Assembly: GCF_001442625.1 (NCBI RefSeq)
Contig: NZ_LMZQ01000013.1
Span: forward strand, 238,121 to 302,120
Length of the DNA: 64,000 bases
Direction of reading: 5' to 3'
DNA from: Pedobacter ginsenosidimutans
GTDB lineage: Bacteria; Bacteroidota; Bacteroidia; Sphingobacteriales; Sphingobacteriaceae
Shown piece after piece: positions 25,709-34,195 of the stretch. The notes below the pieces were generated by a model, which saw only the letters and a program-made list of their open reading frames with translations, made no database searches and was not told the origin of the DNA. A program made the translations under genes and the position numbers. The number at the start of each line of letters is the position of its first letter. Positions within the stretch are counted from its first letter, which is position 1.

Positions 25709-25819
25709 AATATTCACAGCTTTGTTTTTCTCAATTGGTTAAATTTTATACGGGAAAAAGTAGCTGAAATGTAAAGCTTACCCGATGTTTATAAACAACT
25801 GTATACTAAGCTTTAGTAA

Positions 25820-25839
25820 TTACGGTAACGTACACGAAA
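25820..25839. promoter_or_regulatory. LacI-family operator D (distal site of nagP operon)
   Basis: TTACGGTAACGTACACGAAA has a perfect right half-site and a degenerate left half (16 of 20 overall). It lies 131 bases from operator C, between the lacI 3' end and the operon start. It shares TAACGTACACGAAAAT with operator B. Confidence 0.65.
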
Positions 25840-25934
25840 ATAAGGATTAAAATTAGAATCCCAAATTTATTTTCGAAATATTTCAAAAAAGGAGATCAGA
25901 GGGATTTAAATACTTGGTGTAAAGGATGGACAGA

Positions 25935-27020
25935 TCAGTTATTATAAAAAAGATAATTTTCGCTGGTAATGATATCAATGGGCATATAATAAGACTTATC
26001 AAACTGTGCAGCATGTACCAGGTGGTTGTAAAGTGCCATGATCCCCCTATAGCCTTGCTCCTTTGGCTTCTGACTGATCAAAAATTCGATATCGCCGTTT
26101 TTCAGGTAATTGATATTATCTTCCAGAAAATCGTAGCCTATTAATTTAATATCGCCCCTTTTAGCTTCTTGAAGGTATTTAGCAACAGAAGATACCCTTG
26201 AATTAGTAACAAAGATTGCTTTAATCGCACGATTATCGAGCACCTTTGTTAATTCTTTCTTTACAGATGCATAATCGGTAGAACGGATATCCTGCTTAAT
26301 GATCTCATTGTTTAATCCATTCTTTTTAAAATAATCCTTAAAGCCTTCTTCTTTGCGCAGTAGATGGTGCAGGTTATCAATTTCCTTCGAAATATTCACA
26401 ATCAGTACCTGGTCATTGCCCGAAACCAGATAACGCATTAAATGTGCACCCAACGAACCACTATGGAACAGATCCGGGCCGATATAACATAAGCTATCAT
26501 GGTCTGGAATATCCGAATTGATAAATACGTAAGGAATCCGTAGTTTTTTACACTCGTCGGCAAATTTTTCCGATTCTTTCATAAACATGGGTGCTAAAAG
26601 CACGCCATCCACACCTGCTGCAAGGATCTGATCGGCCTGTTTTACAAAGCTCGTTTTATCGTTCTGATCAAAAAAATACTGCTCAACGGCTATTCCATAT
26701 GGCTTCACCTCTATCCCGGCTTCCAAAATTCCATCCAAAGGTGCTTTCCAATAGTTTGTTTCAGCTGAAACAGCCGGAATAAGCACCGCTATATTCAGCG
26801 TTTTTTTTGAGGCCAGGCGTCTGGCCAAAATATTTGGTTGATACTCAAGTTCTGCTATAATGGCGAGGATTTTATCTTTGGTCTTTTTTGAAACACCTGT
26901 ACGGTTATGCAGCACACGGTCTACCGTACCTATCGACACCTTAGCGCGACGGGCAATTTCTTTCACACCAACAAGTTCCTTATTTTCTTTCATGAAATCG
27001 TTCTTTTGAGCAGCCCCCAT
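25935..27020 (-). CDS. LacI/GalR-family transcriptional regulator of the chitin/GlcNAc locus
   Basis: A 361-residue repressor-type regulator. The N-terminal helix-turn-helix and hinge are VGVKEIARRAKVSIGTVDRVLHNRTGVSKKTKDKILAII and RRLASKKTLNIAVLIP. The rest is a periplasmic-binding-protein-like effector domain related to the sugar-binding (Peripla_BP) group. The start is taken at 27020, but the ATG at 26993 (MKENKELVG) is equally reasonable. It lies between the nagP operon and a divergent GH20 gene. Five matching 20-bp palindromes surround the genes it would control. The effector is unknown; GlcNAc or GlcNAc-6-phosphate is a natural guess. Confidence 0.9.
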   Translation of the reverse strand: MGAAQKNDFMKENKELVGVKEIARRAKVSIGTVDRVLHNRTGVSKKTKDKILAIIAELEYQPNILARRLASKKTLNIAVLIPAVSAETNYWKAPLDGILEAGIEVKPYGIAVEQYFFDQNDKTSFVKQADQILAAGVDGVLLAPMFMKESEKFADECKKLRIPYVFINSDIPDHDSLCYIGPDLFHSGSLGAHLMRYLVSGNDQVLIVNISKEIDNLHHLLRKEEGFKDYFKKNGLNNEIIKQDIRSTDYASVKKELTKVLDNRAIKAIFVTNSRVSSVAKYLQEAKRGDIKLIGYDFLEDNINYLKNGDIEFLISQKPKEQGYRGIMALYNHLVHAAQFDKSYYMPIDIITSENYLFYNN

Positions 27021-27185
27021 TACACCATGGCATTTGGGTGCACTAAATATAGATTATTTTGATGAAAAAATACTTCAAGACATTTTCGAAATCTTGCCCT
27101 TTCTCTATGAGAAATCAATAAGCCCTGAAATCTAAAAAACCAATATATCATCATATCTGATCGCACAAACATATTTGCTCCCGGA

Positions 27186-27216
27186 TTTGGAAATATGAAT
27201 AAAGTAGCTATTTTTA
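27186..27216 (+). promoter_or_regulatory. Promoter of the divergent GH20 gene
   Basis: TTTG at 27186-27189 is followed after exactly 19 bases by TATTTTTA at 27209-27216, a 7/8 match to TAnnTTTG. This is the standard Bacteroidota vegetative promoter spacing. Operator E begins at the next base, so a bound repressor would cover the transcription start. Confidence 0.65.
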
Positions 27217-27236
27217 CATCGTTAACGTACACGAAA
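27217..27236. promoter_or_regulatory. LacI-family operator E (lacI/GH20 divergent region)
   Basis: CATCGTTAACGTACACGAAA matches the palindromic consensus at 16 of 20 positions with a perfect right half. It lies 17 bases before the GH20 ATG and about 197 bases upstream of lacI, so autoregulation of lacI is possible. Confidence 0.7.
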
Positions 27237-27253
27237 TTAATAATTTATTCAAT

Positions 27254-28822
27254 ATGAAAGCATTATTATTCATTTTTTCGCTTCTGATATGCACAGTTGG
27301 TCTGAAAAGTCAGGAGCTTAATCTCATTCCCTATCCTAAAAATGTAAAACAACTCAGTGGCTTTTATAGCTTAGTTAAGGGTACCGAACTGGTGGCTGAA
27401 AAAAAAGAATTCCAGCCCTTGCTCCAATATTTTAACCAGGCCTGGGCAGAGCAATACAAGGTGAAGAATAAACAGGAGCTCAGCGTAAAACTCAGTAAAG
27501 TTCAGGGCGGGATTTCGGGATCGTATACCTTACGTACTGATACAAAATTCATTCAGATTGCAGCACCGGACGATTCGGGCCTGTTTAACGGGCTCACTAC
27601 GCTATTGCAGCTTTGTTTATCAGCTACTGCAAATAAAAAAACAATTAACATACCACGCCTGATTATACAGGATGAACCTCAATTTGGCTGGCGCGGGGTG
27701 ATGCTCGACGAATCTAGGCACTTTTTTGGCACCAAAACGGTGAAGCAGTTGCTTGATTGGATGGCTTTTTACAAATTGAATAAATTTCACTGGCACCTAA
27801 CCGATGCGAACGGGTGGAGATTAGAGATCAAAAAATACCCATTGTTAACCACTATAGGCGGTCGAGGAAATTTTACAGATAGCCTGGCTGCAGCCAGATA
27901 TTATACACAGGCAGAAATCAGGGATATCGTATCATATGCCAGTGTCAGAAACATCACCATTATCCCAGAAATTGATATGCCGGGTCATGCCAGTGCATCC
28001 AATCATGCCTATCCAGAATTTTCGGGTGGAAAAGTCTCCGAAAATCCCGATTTTACTTTTGATCCTGCCAATGAGGGCACCTATACTTATCTCAGCAATA
28101 TCCTCACAGAAGTAGCCAGCTTATTTCCTGGTAAAATGGTGCATTTGGGAGGCGACGAGGTGACTTTGGGCATTGATGCCTGGAAATCAAATCCCCGTGT
28201 ACAAAACATGATGAAAGAAAAAAAATTCACCGATTTTACTGAACTTGAACATTATTTCCTGAAAAGAATGACGGATAGTGCAAGCAAAAAAGGCCTCCAT
28301 GTCATCTGTTGGGACGAGGCTGTTTCTGCAAACCTCCCTTCAGATAAAGTGTATATTCAATGGTGGAGGCATAACAAACCCAATAGTCTTACAGAAGCTA
28401 TTAGCAAGGGATACAAAGTGATATTATCGCCAAGATTACCGTTATATTTCGACTTCGTTCAGGATGCAGCCCATCAATCGGGAAGAAAATGGGGCGGACT
28501 GTATAATTCATATTTAGACATATACCACTACCCCAAACCAAATGAACAGCTTAAAAACGTGCTGGGCGTACAGGCCAATATCTGGACAGAAACCATAGCT
28601 ACAGATCAACGGTTAGAGTTTTTGCTTTTTCCGCGTATTGCGGCATTAGCAGAATCTGGTTGGACAAGTCCCGAAGCTAAGAGTGAGGAAAAATTTAATT
28701 TACGACTGAAATCGCAAATAGCACTTTATAAAGCAAAAGGCATTTATTTCTATAATCCTTTTTCAACTAAAGAAAGTTCGGAGAAAATAGATTTTAAAAA
28801 GGAAAAAGAAGTTATTGATTAA
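27254..28822 (+). CDS. GH20 beta-N-acetylhexosaminidase
   Basis: A 522-residue exported hexosaminidase. A signal peptide of about 20 residues (MKALLFIFSLLICTVGLKSQ) precedes a GH20b domain (about 21-140). The GH20 barrel has FHWHLTDANGWRLEIKKYP, EIDMPGHASA and VHLGGDEVT (catalytic D301/E302). It ends soon after the barrel without a C-terminal binding domain. It is the only plus-strand gene of the GlcNAc locus and has a clear promoter with a LacI operator over the start site. Likely trims chitooligomers to GlcNAc in the periplasm. Confidence 0.93.
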   Translation: MKALLFIFSLLICTVGLKSQELNLIPYPKNVKQLSGFYSLVKGTELVAEKKEFQPLLQYFNQAWAEQYKVKNKQELSVKLSKVQGGISGSYTLRTDTKFIQIAAPDDSGLFNGLTTLLQLCLSATANKKTINIPRLIIQDEPQFGWRGVMLDESRHFFGTKTVKQLLDWMAFYKLNKFHWHLTDANGWRLEIKKYPLLTTIGGRGNFTDSLAAARYYTQAEIRDIVSYASVRNITIIPEIDMPGHASASNHAYPEFSGGKVSENPDFTFDPANEGTYTYLSNILTEVASLFPGKMVHLGGDEVTLGIDAWKSNPRVQNMMKEKKFTDFTELEHYFLKRMTDSASKKGLHVICWDEAVSANLPSDKVYIQWWRHNKPNSLTEAISKGYKVILSPRLPLYFDFVQDAAHQSGRKWGGLYNSYLDIYHYPKPNEQLKNVLGVQANIWTETIATDQRLEFLLFPRIAALAESGWTSPEAKSEEKFNLRLKSQIALYKAKGIYFYNPFSTKESSEKIDFKKEKEVID

Positions 28823-28826
28823 TTCT

Positions 28827-28865
28827 AATTCTGTACAGTTTACCATCTATAAACTGCACAGAATT
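28827..28865. terminator. Long hairpin between convergent GH20 and GH97 genes
   Basis: AATTCTGT/ACAGAATT and CAGTTTA/TAAACTG form an approximately 16-bp stem with one internal A-C mismatch and a 7-base loop. It sits between two convergent gene ends. There is no strong T run on either side, so it is probably a bidirectional 3'-end structure. Confidence 0.5.
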
Positions 28866-28889
28866 GCATTGTTCCGGCCTTAATTAATA

Positions 28890-30845
28890 TTAGTTTTTCG
28901 GCTCAATAACAGCTACATAACCTCCGTCTTTCACCATTTTAATATCGATAATTTCACCCGCCATGATTGGCTTAATAATCTTTTTAAAATCCATGGCCTG
29001 AAAATCGGCATTGATTCCATCCTGAATCAAGGTGATCTGATAATTTATACCTGGCTTTAAAAAAGAAGCTTTTGCCTTCAGGTCATGCGTTTGGTCATTG
29101 CCCATAGCTCCAATAAACCACTTCTCTCCCTTGCGCTTGGCTTTAACAATGTACTCGCCTACTCGTCCATCCAGTACTTTGGTTTCATCCCAGGTAACCG
29201 GAACACTGGTAATAAATGAAGTGGTTTCGGGTTCTTTCAAATAATTGAAAGGATTGTCGGCCAGCATTTGAAAACCACTTTCAAAAACGATATACATGGC
29301 CAATTGATGTGCCCGGGTTCCTATGCTCATGGTATTTACCCAGCTGGGTTTATAATCCTTTTTGTGAGCAGAACGCATGGCGCCAGGGGTATAATCCATT
29401 GGCCCAACAGCATTACGCAGGAAAGGCAAAAACAAATTATTATTAGGGGTAGCCAATCCGCCACCTATATTCTGCTCCATGCCCACTACCCCCTCATAAG
29501 AAAGTACATTGGGATAGGCTACTTCCAGTCCGGCAGGTTTAAATGCCCCATGAAAATCGACTAAAATATGGTGTTTAGCAGCCTCCTTAGCTACACGGGT
29601 ATAATAGTTAACCATCCATTGATCGCTTCTATCCATAAAATCGATCTTAACGCCTGCAATCCCCCATCTCTCTAAGGTTTCGAAAATATTGAAGTTATTT
29701 TCTACCGCTAACCAGGTAAACCAAAGTACAATCTTTACATTTTTTGATTTTCCATAAGCGATGAGTTCTTGCAGGTTAATGGTTGGATTCGGTTCGAAAG
29801 GATTAAGTGTAGTTTTGGCCCAACCTTCATCCATAATGATGTAAGGGATGCCAAATTTAGCAGCGAAATCAATATAATATTTGTACGTATCCTGATTATA
29901 GCCCGATTTGAAATCTACACCATATACATAGGCATTGTGCCACCATTCCCAGGTAACCTGTCCTGGCTTAATCCATTGGGTATCCTTCAATTGATTTGGT
30001 GTACTCAGCTTATAAACCATTTCATTGGCAGCCAATTGTTCATCTTTATCCGTGATGACCAAAAAACGCCATGGAAAGCTCCTTTTTCCTACAGTTTTAG
30101 CAATGTAATTTGCTTCTTTAAGTATCTTTTTACTTCTATCGCCATCCTCTCCAAATGCTAAGGGTGCTTTAGGAAAAGTTGCTTCGATGGTTTGATCGTC
30201 GGTAGCCTTAACAAACAGGCAGGGGTAATCGTACAAATCGGCTTCAGAAAAAAGTGCTTTATACTTTCCGTTATCAAAAAGCATGGGCAAAACACTCATT
30301 TTACTTTTATCTACCTTGCCCAGTTCATTTTGGCGATAAAGGATTTCGTAAGCGGTTTTAAAGCCTGCCGTTTCCAGATAAGCAACTTTCACCTTGTTGC
30401 TAAAAGCGATGTGTACATCTTCGCTGGTAATGGAGATAGAATCTCTTTTATTGGTGATGAAGCGATAGGCAATACCATCATTATAGGCCCTGAACTCGAC
30501 GCTAAAATCGCCTTTAAAATCTAAGCGTAAAAGATTATATTGATTGCTTACGGTACTATTTTTAAGGGGAACAACTGGAATAGAGCTTGAATTTACGCTG
30601 GAAAGTGTCTTTTTTAAGAACTTTGCATTAGCACCAAGTTTTAGCTGATCCAGATTAAGCTGGAGATAAGAATTTTTTAAGAAAGACTCGCCATTAAAGC
30701 TAACCGAATAACTGATTTTTTCTTTAACGTTTACTGAAATCTTTATCCTTTTATCTGGAGAGGATAAATCAATTTCTGCACTATAGAGCTTCAAACACGC
30801 GAGCAGCAAAATACAGGTGGTTAATAATTGTTTTTTCATTTTCAT
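28890..30845 (-). CDS. GH97 family alpha-glycosidase
   Basis: A 651-residue exported glycosidase. The signal peptide is MKMKKQLLTTCILLLACLKLYSA. An N-terminal beta-supersandwich (about 25-280) is followed by a TIM barrel (about 285-560) and a C-terminal beta domain. Barrel landmarks are WEWWHNAYVYGVDFKSGYNQDTYKYYIDFAAKFGI, IIMDEGW, GVKIDFMDRSDQ (D402) and LSYEGVVGMEQN (E451). The Asp in KIDFM corresponds in my reading to the nucleophile of retaining GH97 enzymes such as BtGal97b, suggesting alpha-galactosidase-like rather than SusB-like inverting chemistry; that is inference. It is the last gene of the sigma-controlled glycan operon. Confidence 0.88.
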   Translation of the reverse strand: MKMKKQLLTTCILLLACLKLYSAEIDLSSPDKRIKISVNVKEKISYSVSFNGESFLKNSYLQLNLDQLKLGANAKFLKKTLSSVNSSSIPVVPLKNSTVSNQYNLLRLDFKGDFSVEFRAYNDGIAYRFITNKRDSISITSEDVHIAFSNKVKVAYLETAGFKTAYEILYRQNELGKVDKSKMSVLPMLFDNGKYKALFSEADLYDYPCLFVKATDDQTIEATFPKAPLAFGEDGDRSKKILKEANYIAKTVGKRSFPWRFLVITDKDEQLAANEMVYKLSTPNQLKDTQWIKPGQVTWEWWHNAYVYGVDFKSGYNQDTYKYYIDFAAKFGIPYIIMDEGWAKTTLNPFEPNPTINLQELIAYGKSKNVKIVLWFTWLAVENNFNIFETLERWGIAGVKIDFMDRSDQWMVNYYTRVAKEAAKHHILVDFHGAFKPAGLEVAYPNVLSYEGVVGMEQNIGGGLATPNNNLFLPFLRNAVGPMDYTPGAMRSAHKKDYKPSWVNTMSIGTRAHQLAMYIVFESGFQMLADNPFNYLKEPETTSFITSVPVTWDETKVLDGRVGEYIVKAKRKGEKWFIGAMGNDQTHDLKAKASFLKPGINYQITLIQDGINADFQAMDFKKIIKPIMAGEIIDIKMVKDGGYVAVIEPKN

Positions 30846-30906
30846 TTGGGTTGGAGCAGAATTAACTGCTTCTATTTTTATTGATTTTTATATTACTTAA
30901 ATCGTT

Positions 30907-32562
30907 TTAGTTATCTAAAGTTAACTGTTGTTTTTGATTAAGGAGCATATTTTTTAAAGTTCCGTAATCTATATCCTGAACAGCTTTATGACTATCAATG
31001 GCTAAAGCGGCGGCTGTTGCTGCAGACTCTCCTAAGATCATAAATACCGGCTCCATGCGCACAGAACCATAAGCGATGTGCGAGGAAGATAAACACACAG
31101 GTACCAGAAGATTTATACATTCTGTTTTTTTCGGAACAATGGATTGATAGGCAATGCTGTAGGGCCTGGGTGCCTTCACGCCTATATCGCCTTCATTCTG
31201 AACGTAACCCTCTTCGGTTACATAGCGCTGAACGTTATGCGAATCGAGCGAATAAGAGCCCATCCCTATCGGATTTGGAACCGTTTTTTTACCCAATACC
31301 TCATTTTCGCTCATTACAAAATCGCTAACCATCCTTCTCGCTTCTCTAACATAGAGCTGGTAAGGCCAGTTGTTGTTGTCCTTAAACTCATCTTTGGCCA
31401 ACCCCCAGTTCTTTAATTTTACCTGTATCTTTTGCGGCATTCTCGAATCATTAGCCATAAAATACATCAGTCCTTTCTGGTAATCTTCATGGGCCTTAAT
31501 AATCTTTTTGCGTTTCTTGTAAGAAGCCTCCGGGTATTCATAATTCATCCCAATAAAATCTAAACTAAATGGGCCGTGGTTATTGGTATCTGTTTTACGA
31601 TTAGGAATGGGATCATACTTATCAAAAAGTTCATTCCATCCGGAATTGAAAACCCTCAACAGCAGTTCGTAATCCGTTGGGTTGTAGTGGTCTGGCTTAG
31701 GGAAAGTAATTCTATTTTCTGGTTTATCGGTTAAGCACATGCGGTAGCAATAAGCCTGCAGTTTGTGGTCAGCTGTACCATTTACCCCAGGCTGATCAGC
31801 AGAAATCCCCTTTAAAAGTCCACTACTTTTATCTCCTGCAATTTGGTAAGGATCTATTTTGCTCTTGAAATGATGCCCATGTTGAAAAACAAGTGCCTGC
31901 ACCCCATTCCACTGTTCAGCATAAGTGCTGTTGGCTTCGCGACCAACATGATAACTCACCTTTGCGGCAGCCATCAAATCGCCTTCGTAGCTGGCATCTA
32001 TAAACATCTTTCCAAAAAACTTTTTGCCCGATAGTGTTTCAAGGCTTATAATTTGTCCGTTTTTTAATTGCAAAACCGATTTTCTATTCAACCACTCATT
32101 ACGATAGACCTGTAATTTGTTTTCGACCACAAAATCTTCCATGATTTGTTCGGCAACATGTGGTTCAAAAATCCACATGGTCCGGTCTGCTCCATCAATA
32201 GCTGGCGTACCCTGTCCTTTATTACCGTATTCGGCTTTTTGCTGCCAGTTCCAGGCACTGTCATTTTGATAATGCTGGTAAACCCGTTGGTAAAATGTTC
32301 GGGCCAAGCCTCCAATAACCGATTTATCGCCGGTATCGGTAAAGCCTAGCCCAGAAGAGGAAAGTCCGCCCAAATGTTTATCTGGAGAAATAACCAACAC
32401 ACTTTTACCGAGTTTTGCGGCCTGTACAGCGGCGATGATACCAGCTGTAGTTCCACCATAAATGATGATATCAGCGTGATATTCCAACTTCCTGGGTTGT
32501 GCAAATGCATTACACCAGAGCACAATTAGTGCAAATACACAGACTAAAAATCTCCTCATCAT
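30907..32562 (-). CDS. Exported FAD-dependent oxidoreductase
   Basis: A 551-residue FAD-dependent oxidoreductase of the FAD_oxidored (PF12831-like) family with a signal peptide (MMRRFLVCVFALIVLWCNAFA). The dinucleotide-binding motif is IIIYGGTTAGIIAAVQAAKLGKSVLVIS and the second is LGGLSSSGLGFTDTGD. FIDASYEGDLMAAAKVSYHVGRE and the C-terminal GESAATAAALAI are typical. It overlaps the SGNH hydrolase gene by 4 bases (ATGA). Relatives often lie in Bacteroidota and planctomycete polysaccharide loci; the substrate is not known, but oxidation of a sugar or uronic acid product is plausible. Confidence 0.85.
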   Translation of the reverse strand: MMRRFLVCVFALIVLWCNAFAQPRKLEYHADIIIYGGTTAGIIAAVQAAKLGKSVLVISPDKHLGGLSSSGLGFTDTGDKSVIGGLARTFYQRVYQHYQNDSAWNWQQKAEYGNKGQGTPAIDGADRTMWIFEPHVAEQIMEDFVVENKLQVYRNEWLNRKSVLQLKNGQIISLETLSGKKFFGKMFIDASYEGDLMAAAKVSYHVGREANSTYAEQWNGVQALVFQHGHHFKSKIDPYQIAGDKSSGLLKGISADQPGVNGTADHKLQAYCYRMCLTDKPENRITFPKPDHYNPTDYELLLRVFNSGWNELFDKYDPIPNRKTDTNNHGPFSLDFIGMNYEYPEASYKKRKKIIKAHEDYQKGLMYFMANDSRMPQKIQVKLKNWGLAKDEFKDNNNWPYQLYVREARRMVSDFVMSENEVLGKKTVPNPIGMGSYSLDSHNVQRYVTEEGYVQNEGDIGVKAPRPYSIAYQSIVPKKTECINLLVPVCLSSSHIAYGSVRMEPVFMILGESAATAAALAIDSHKAVQDIDYGTLKNMLLNQKQQLTLDN

Positions 32563-33296
32563 AATGTTGATTGTTTTAAAAGTTGCTGCAAATAAGCGGG
32601 GTAACTATCTCTATCTAGTGTTCCGTCACCTTTGGTAATGCTATCTCCAAAACACACAATTTGTGTTTTGGGCAAATTGTGGTCAACGATGTAATCATAA
32701 ACGGCCAGGCCAATAAAGCGGTATCCCGTCGCTGTAGGATGGATACCATCTCTTTTATTACTATTGGCCATATTCTGGAGTAGCGAATCTTTATCAGTAC
32801 CAATTTTTCCAATAGCTGAAAAACGATGTCCCAAATCTAAAAAGTGAATACGGTGTTTTCTGGCAGCTTTCTGAACCACACCATTAAGCTGTTTTCTTCT
32901 CCCTCCTACACCTTCAGGCTCATAGAATGATGCCGGATGCCTGGTGAGCAAATCAGGCTCATACACCGGCAGTATACTCATCAACAAAAGCTTACTACCC
33001 TTGTCCTTTATCTTTTTTATCAAGGTATTCAGATTAGCTTCGTATTGATCAATTGGCAGATATTTCACACTGTTCATATCATTGGTTCCAATCATTAAGA
33101 TGGTGAGTTTGGGTTTGTGCCGCAAACAATCCTGCTCAATTCTAGACAAAAGGTCGCTGGTATTATTGCCACCCACACCTGCATTAATTACTTGGCAATC
33201 TGTTTTAGTATCCGCAACAAAGTTTAGGTCTGAGTTAAATCCATAACAAACAGGTACGGCAAGCAGTCCCAGCTTTAATATTTCTCTTCTATGCAT
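32559..33296 (-). CDS. SGNH-hydrolase with circularly permuted motif order
   Basis: A 245-residue exported esterase-like protein with a short N-terminal signal (MHRREILKLGLLAVPVCYG). Conserved blocks appear in an unusual order. INAGVGGN (block II, G43) comes first, then MIGTND (block III, N72), then KRDGIHPTATGYRF (block V, D183/H186). The nucleophile block VCFGDSITKGDG (S219) comes last, only 26 residues from the C-terminus. In ordinary SGNH hydrolases the GDS block is N-terminal and immediately precedes the AGVGGN segment. The frame is continuous, so this is a permutation and not a frameshift. A carbohydrate O-acetyl esterase role is inferred from the operon. Confidence 0.82.
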   Translation of the reverse strand: MHRREILKLGLLAVPVCYGFNSDLNFVADTKTDCQVINAGVGGNNTSDLLSRIEQDCLRHKPKLTILMIGTNDMNSVKYLPIDQYEANLNTLIKKIKDKGSKLLLMSILPVYEPDLLTRHPASFYEPEGVGGRRKQLNGVVQKAARKHRIHFLDLGHRFSAIGKIGTDKDSLLQNMANSNKRDGIHPTATGYRFIGLAVYDYIVDHNLPKTQIVCFGDSITKGDGTLDRDSYPAYLQQLLKQSTL

Positions 33297-33310
33297 AGTA
33301 TATTTCCGAT

Positions 33311-34186
33311 TTATGTACTTGCTCCTGCGCCCAGTAAGATAGCACTTTCTCCTAAAAAGGATTTCTTTACCGGAAAACTGTACCCCAATAATTCGTTGAG
33401 CTCTTGCTGTGTTTCTTTCATGAAATAAGTATCTGCATGGGCGATATTGCCACCAATTACTGCTGCCAAAGGCGTTTCTCTTTGAATAAACTGGTAAATA
33501 AAGCTCGCCAGGTTGTTACTGAACTCAGAGAAAACCTGATAAAAATCAGTACTTCCGGCATGATTATCGATCAATTCCTTCACATCAGCTACCTGCTTAC
33601 CAGTTAATTCATAGAAACGTTTTACAAACCATCTGGTAGATATATAATCTTCGGCAATTCCCTCTAAGAAGCCCATATTCCATAAATCAGCATCTTCTGC
33701 TTTACCGCTTGAAGTATACGAAGTACCTAATCCGGTACCCAGTGTTAAGCCTATTGCTTTATCAAAACCGTATAAACTCCCGCCGTATAATTCTCCTTTT
33801 AAAAAGCAGGCTGCATCATTGTGAAAGCTAATATCTGCCGGGTCATAACCAATTTCAGCTGCCAGCAATTCTTTAATATTTAAACTATAAAGCGACCTGA
33901 ATTTATCCTGGTCCTGAATTAAGCAAATCCCCGTTTCGTAATCCATAGGGCCTGGCATGGCAATTCTAATCTTTTCAGGCTTAGTTTCAACACTTTCCAT
34001 AGATTGAAGAATCGTACTCGCCCAGCCTTGTAAAATCTGATGGCTTGTACCCTTTGCATTGATCAGGTTTCGGTTCCAGGTTGATTTAATTTCTTTCTTC
34101 TCTTTTAAATTGATGATGGCTGCTGTAATGTGCGAACCACCAATATCTACACCTAAAACAATATCATTTAAATTATATGTTGCCAT
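33311..34186 (-). CDS. ROK-family sugar kinase-like protein
   Basis: A 291-residue cytosolic ROK-family protein. The phosphate-1 loop is VLGVDIGGSHITAAI, the phosphate-2/adenosine region is GLTLGTGLGTSY, and FHNDAACFLKGE carries the conserved catalytic-type Asp. The usual ROK zinc motif (CxCGxxGC) is absent, which separates it from NagK/NanK-type and repressor-type members. There is no helix-turn-helix, so it is a kinase rather than a regulator. It lies in the second polysaccharide operon, 9 bases after the GH105 gene. It could phosphorylate glucose, mannose or an amino sugar, and it is the only kinase candidate in the window. Confidence 0.82.
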   Translation of the reverse strand: MATYNLNDIVLGVDIGGSHITAAIINLKEKKEIKSTWNRNLINAKGTSHQILQGWASTILQSMESVETKPEKIRIAMPGPMDYETGICLIQDQDKFRSLYSLNIKELLAAEIGYDPADISFHNDAACFLKGELYGGSLYGFDKAIGLTLGTGLGTSYTSSGKAEDADLWNMGFLEGIAEDYISTRWFVKRFYELTGKQVADVKELIDNHAGSTDFYQVFSEFSNNLASFIYQFIQRETPLAAVIGGNIAHADTYFMKETQQELNELLGYSFPVKKSFLGESAILLGAGAST

Positions 34187-34195
34187 CTTTGTAAC

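Noticed and set aside
32559..33296. Frameshift or misassembly as explanation for the odd SGNH motif order
   Set aside because: The frame is continuous, codon usage is even, and the stop overlaps the next start in a normal ATGA junction.
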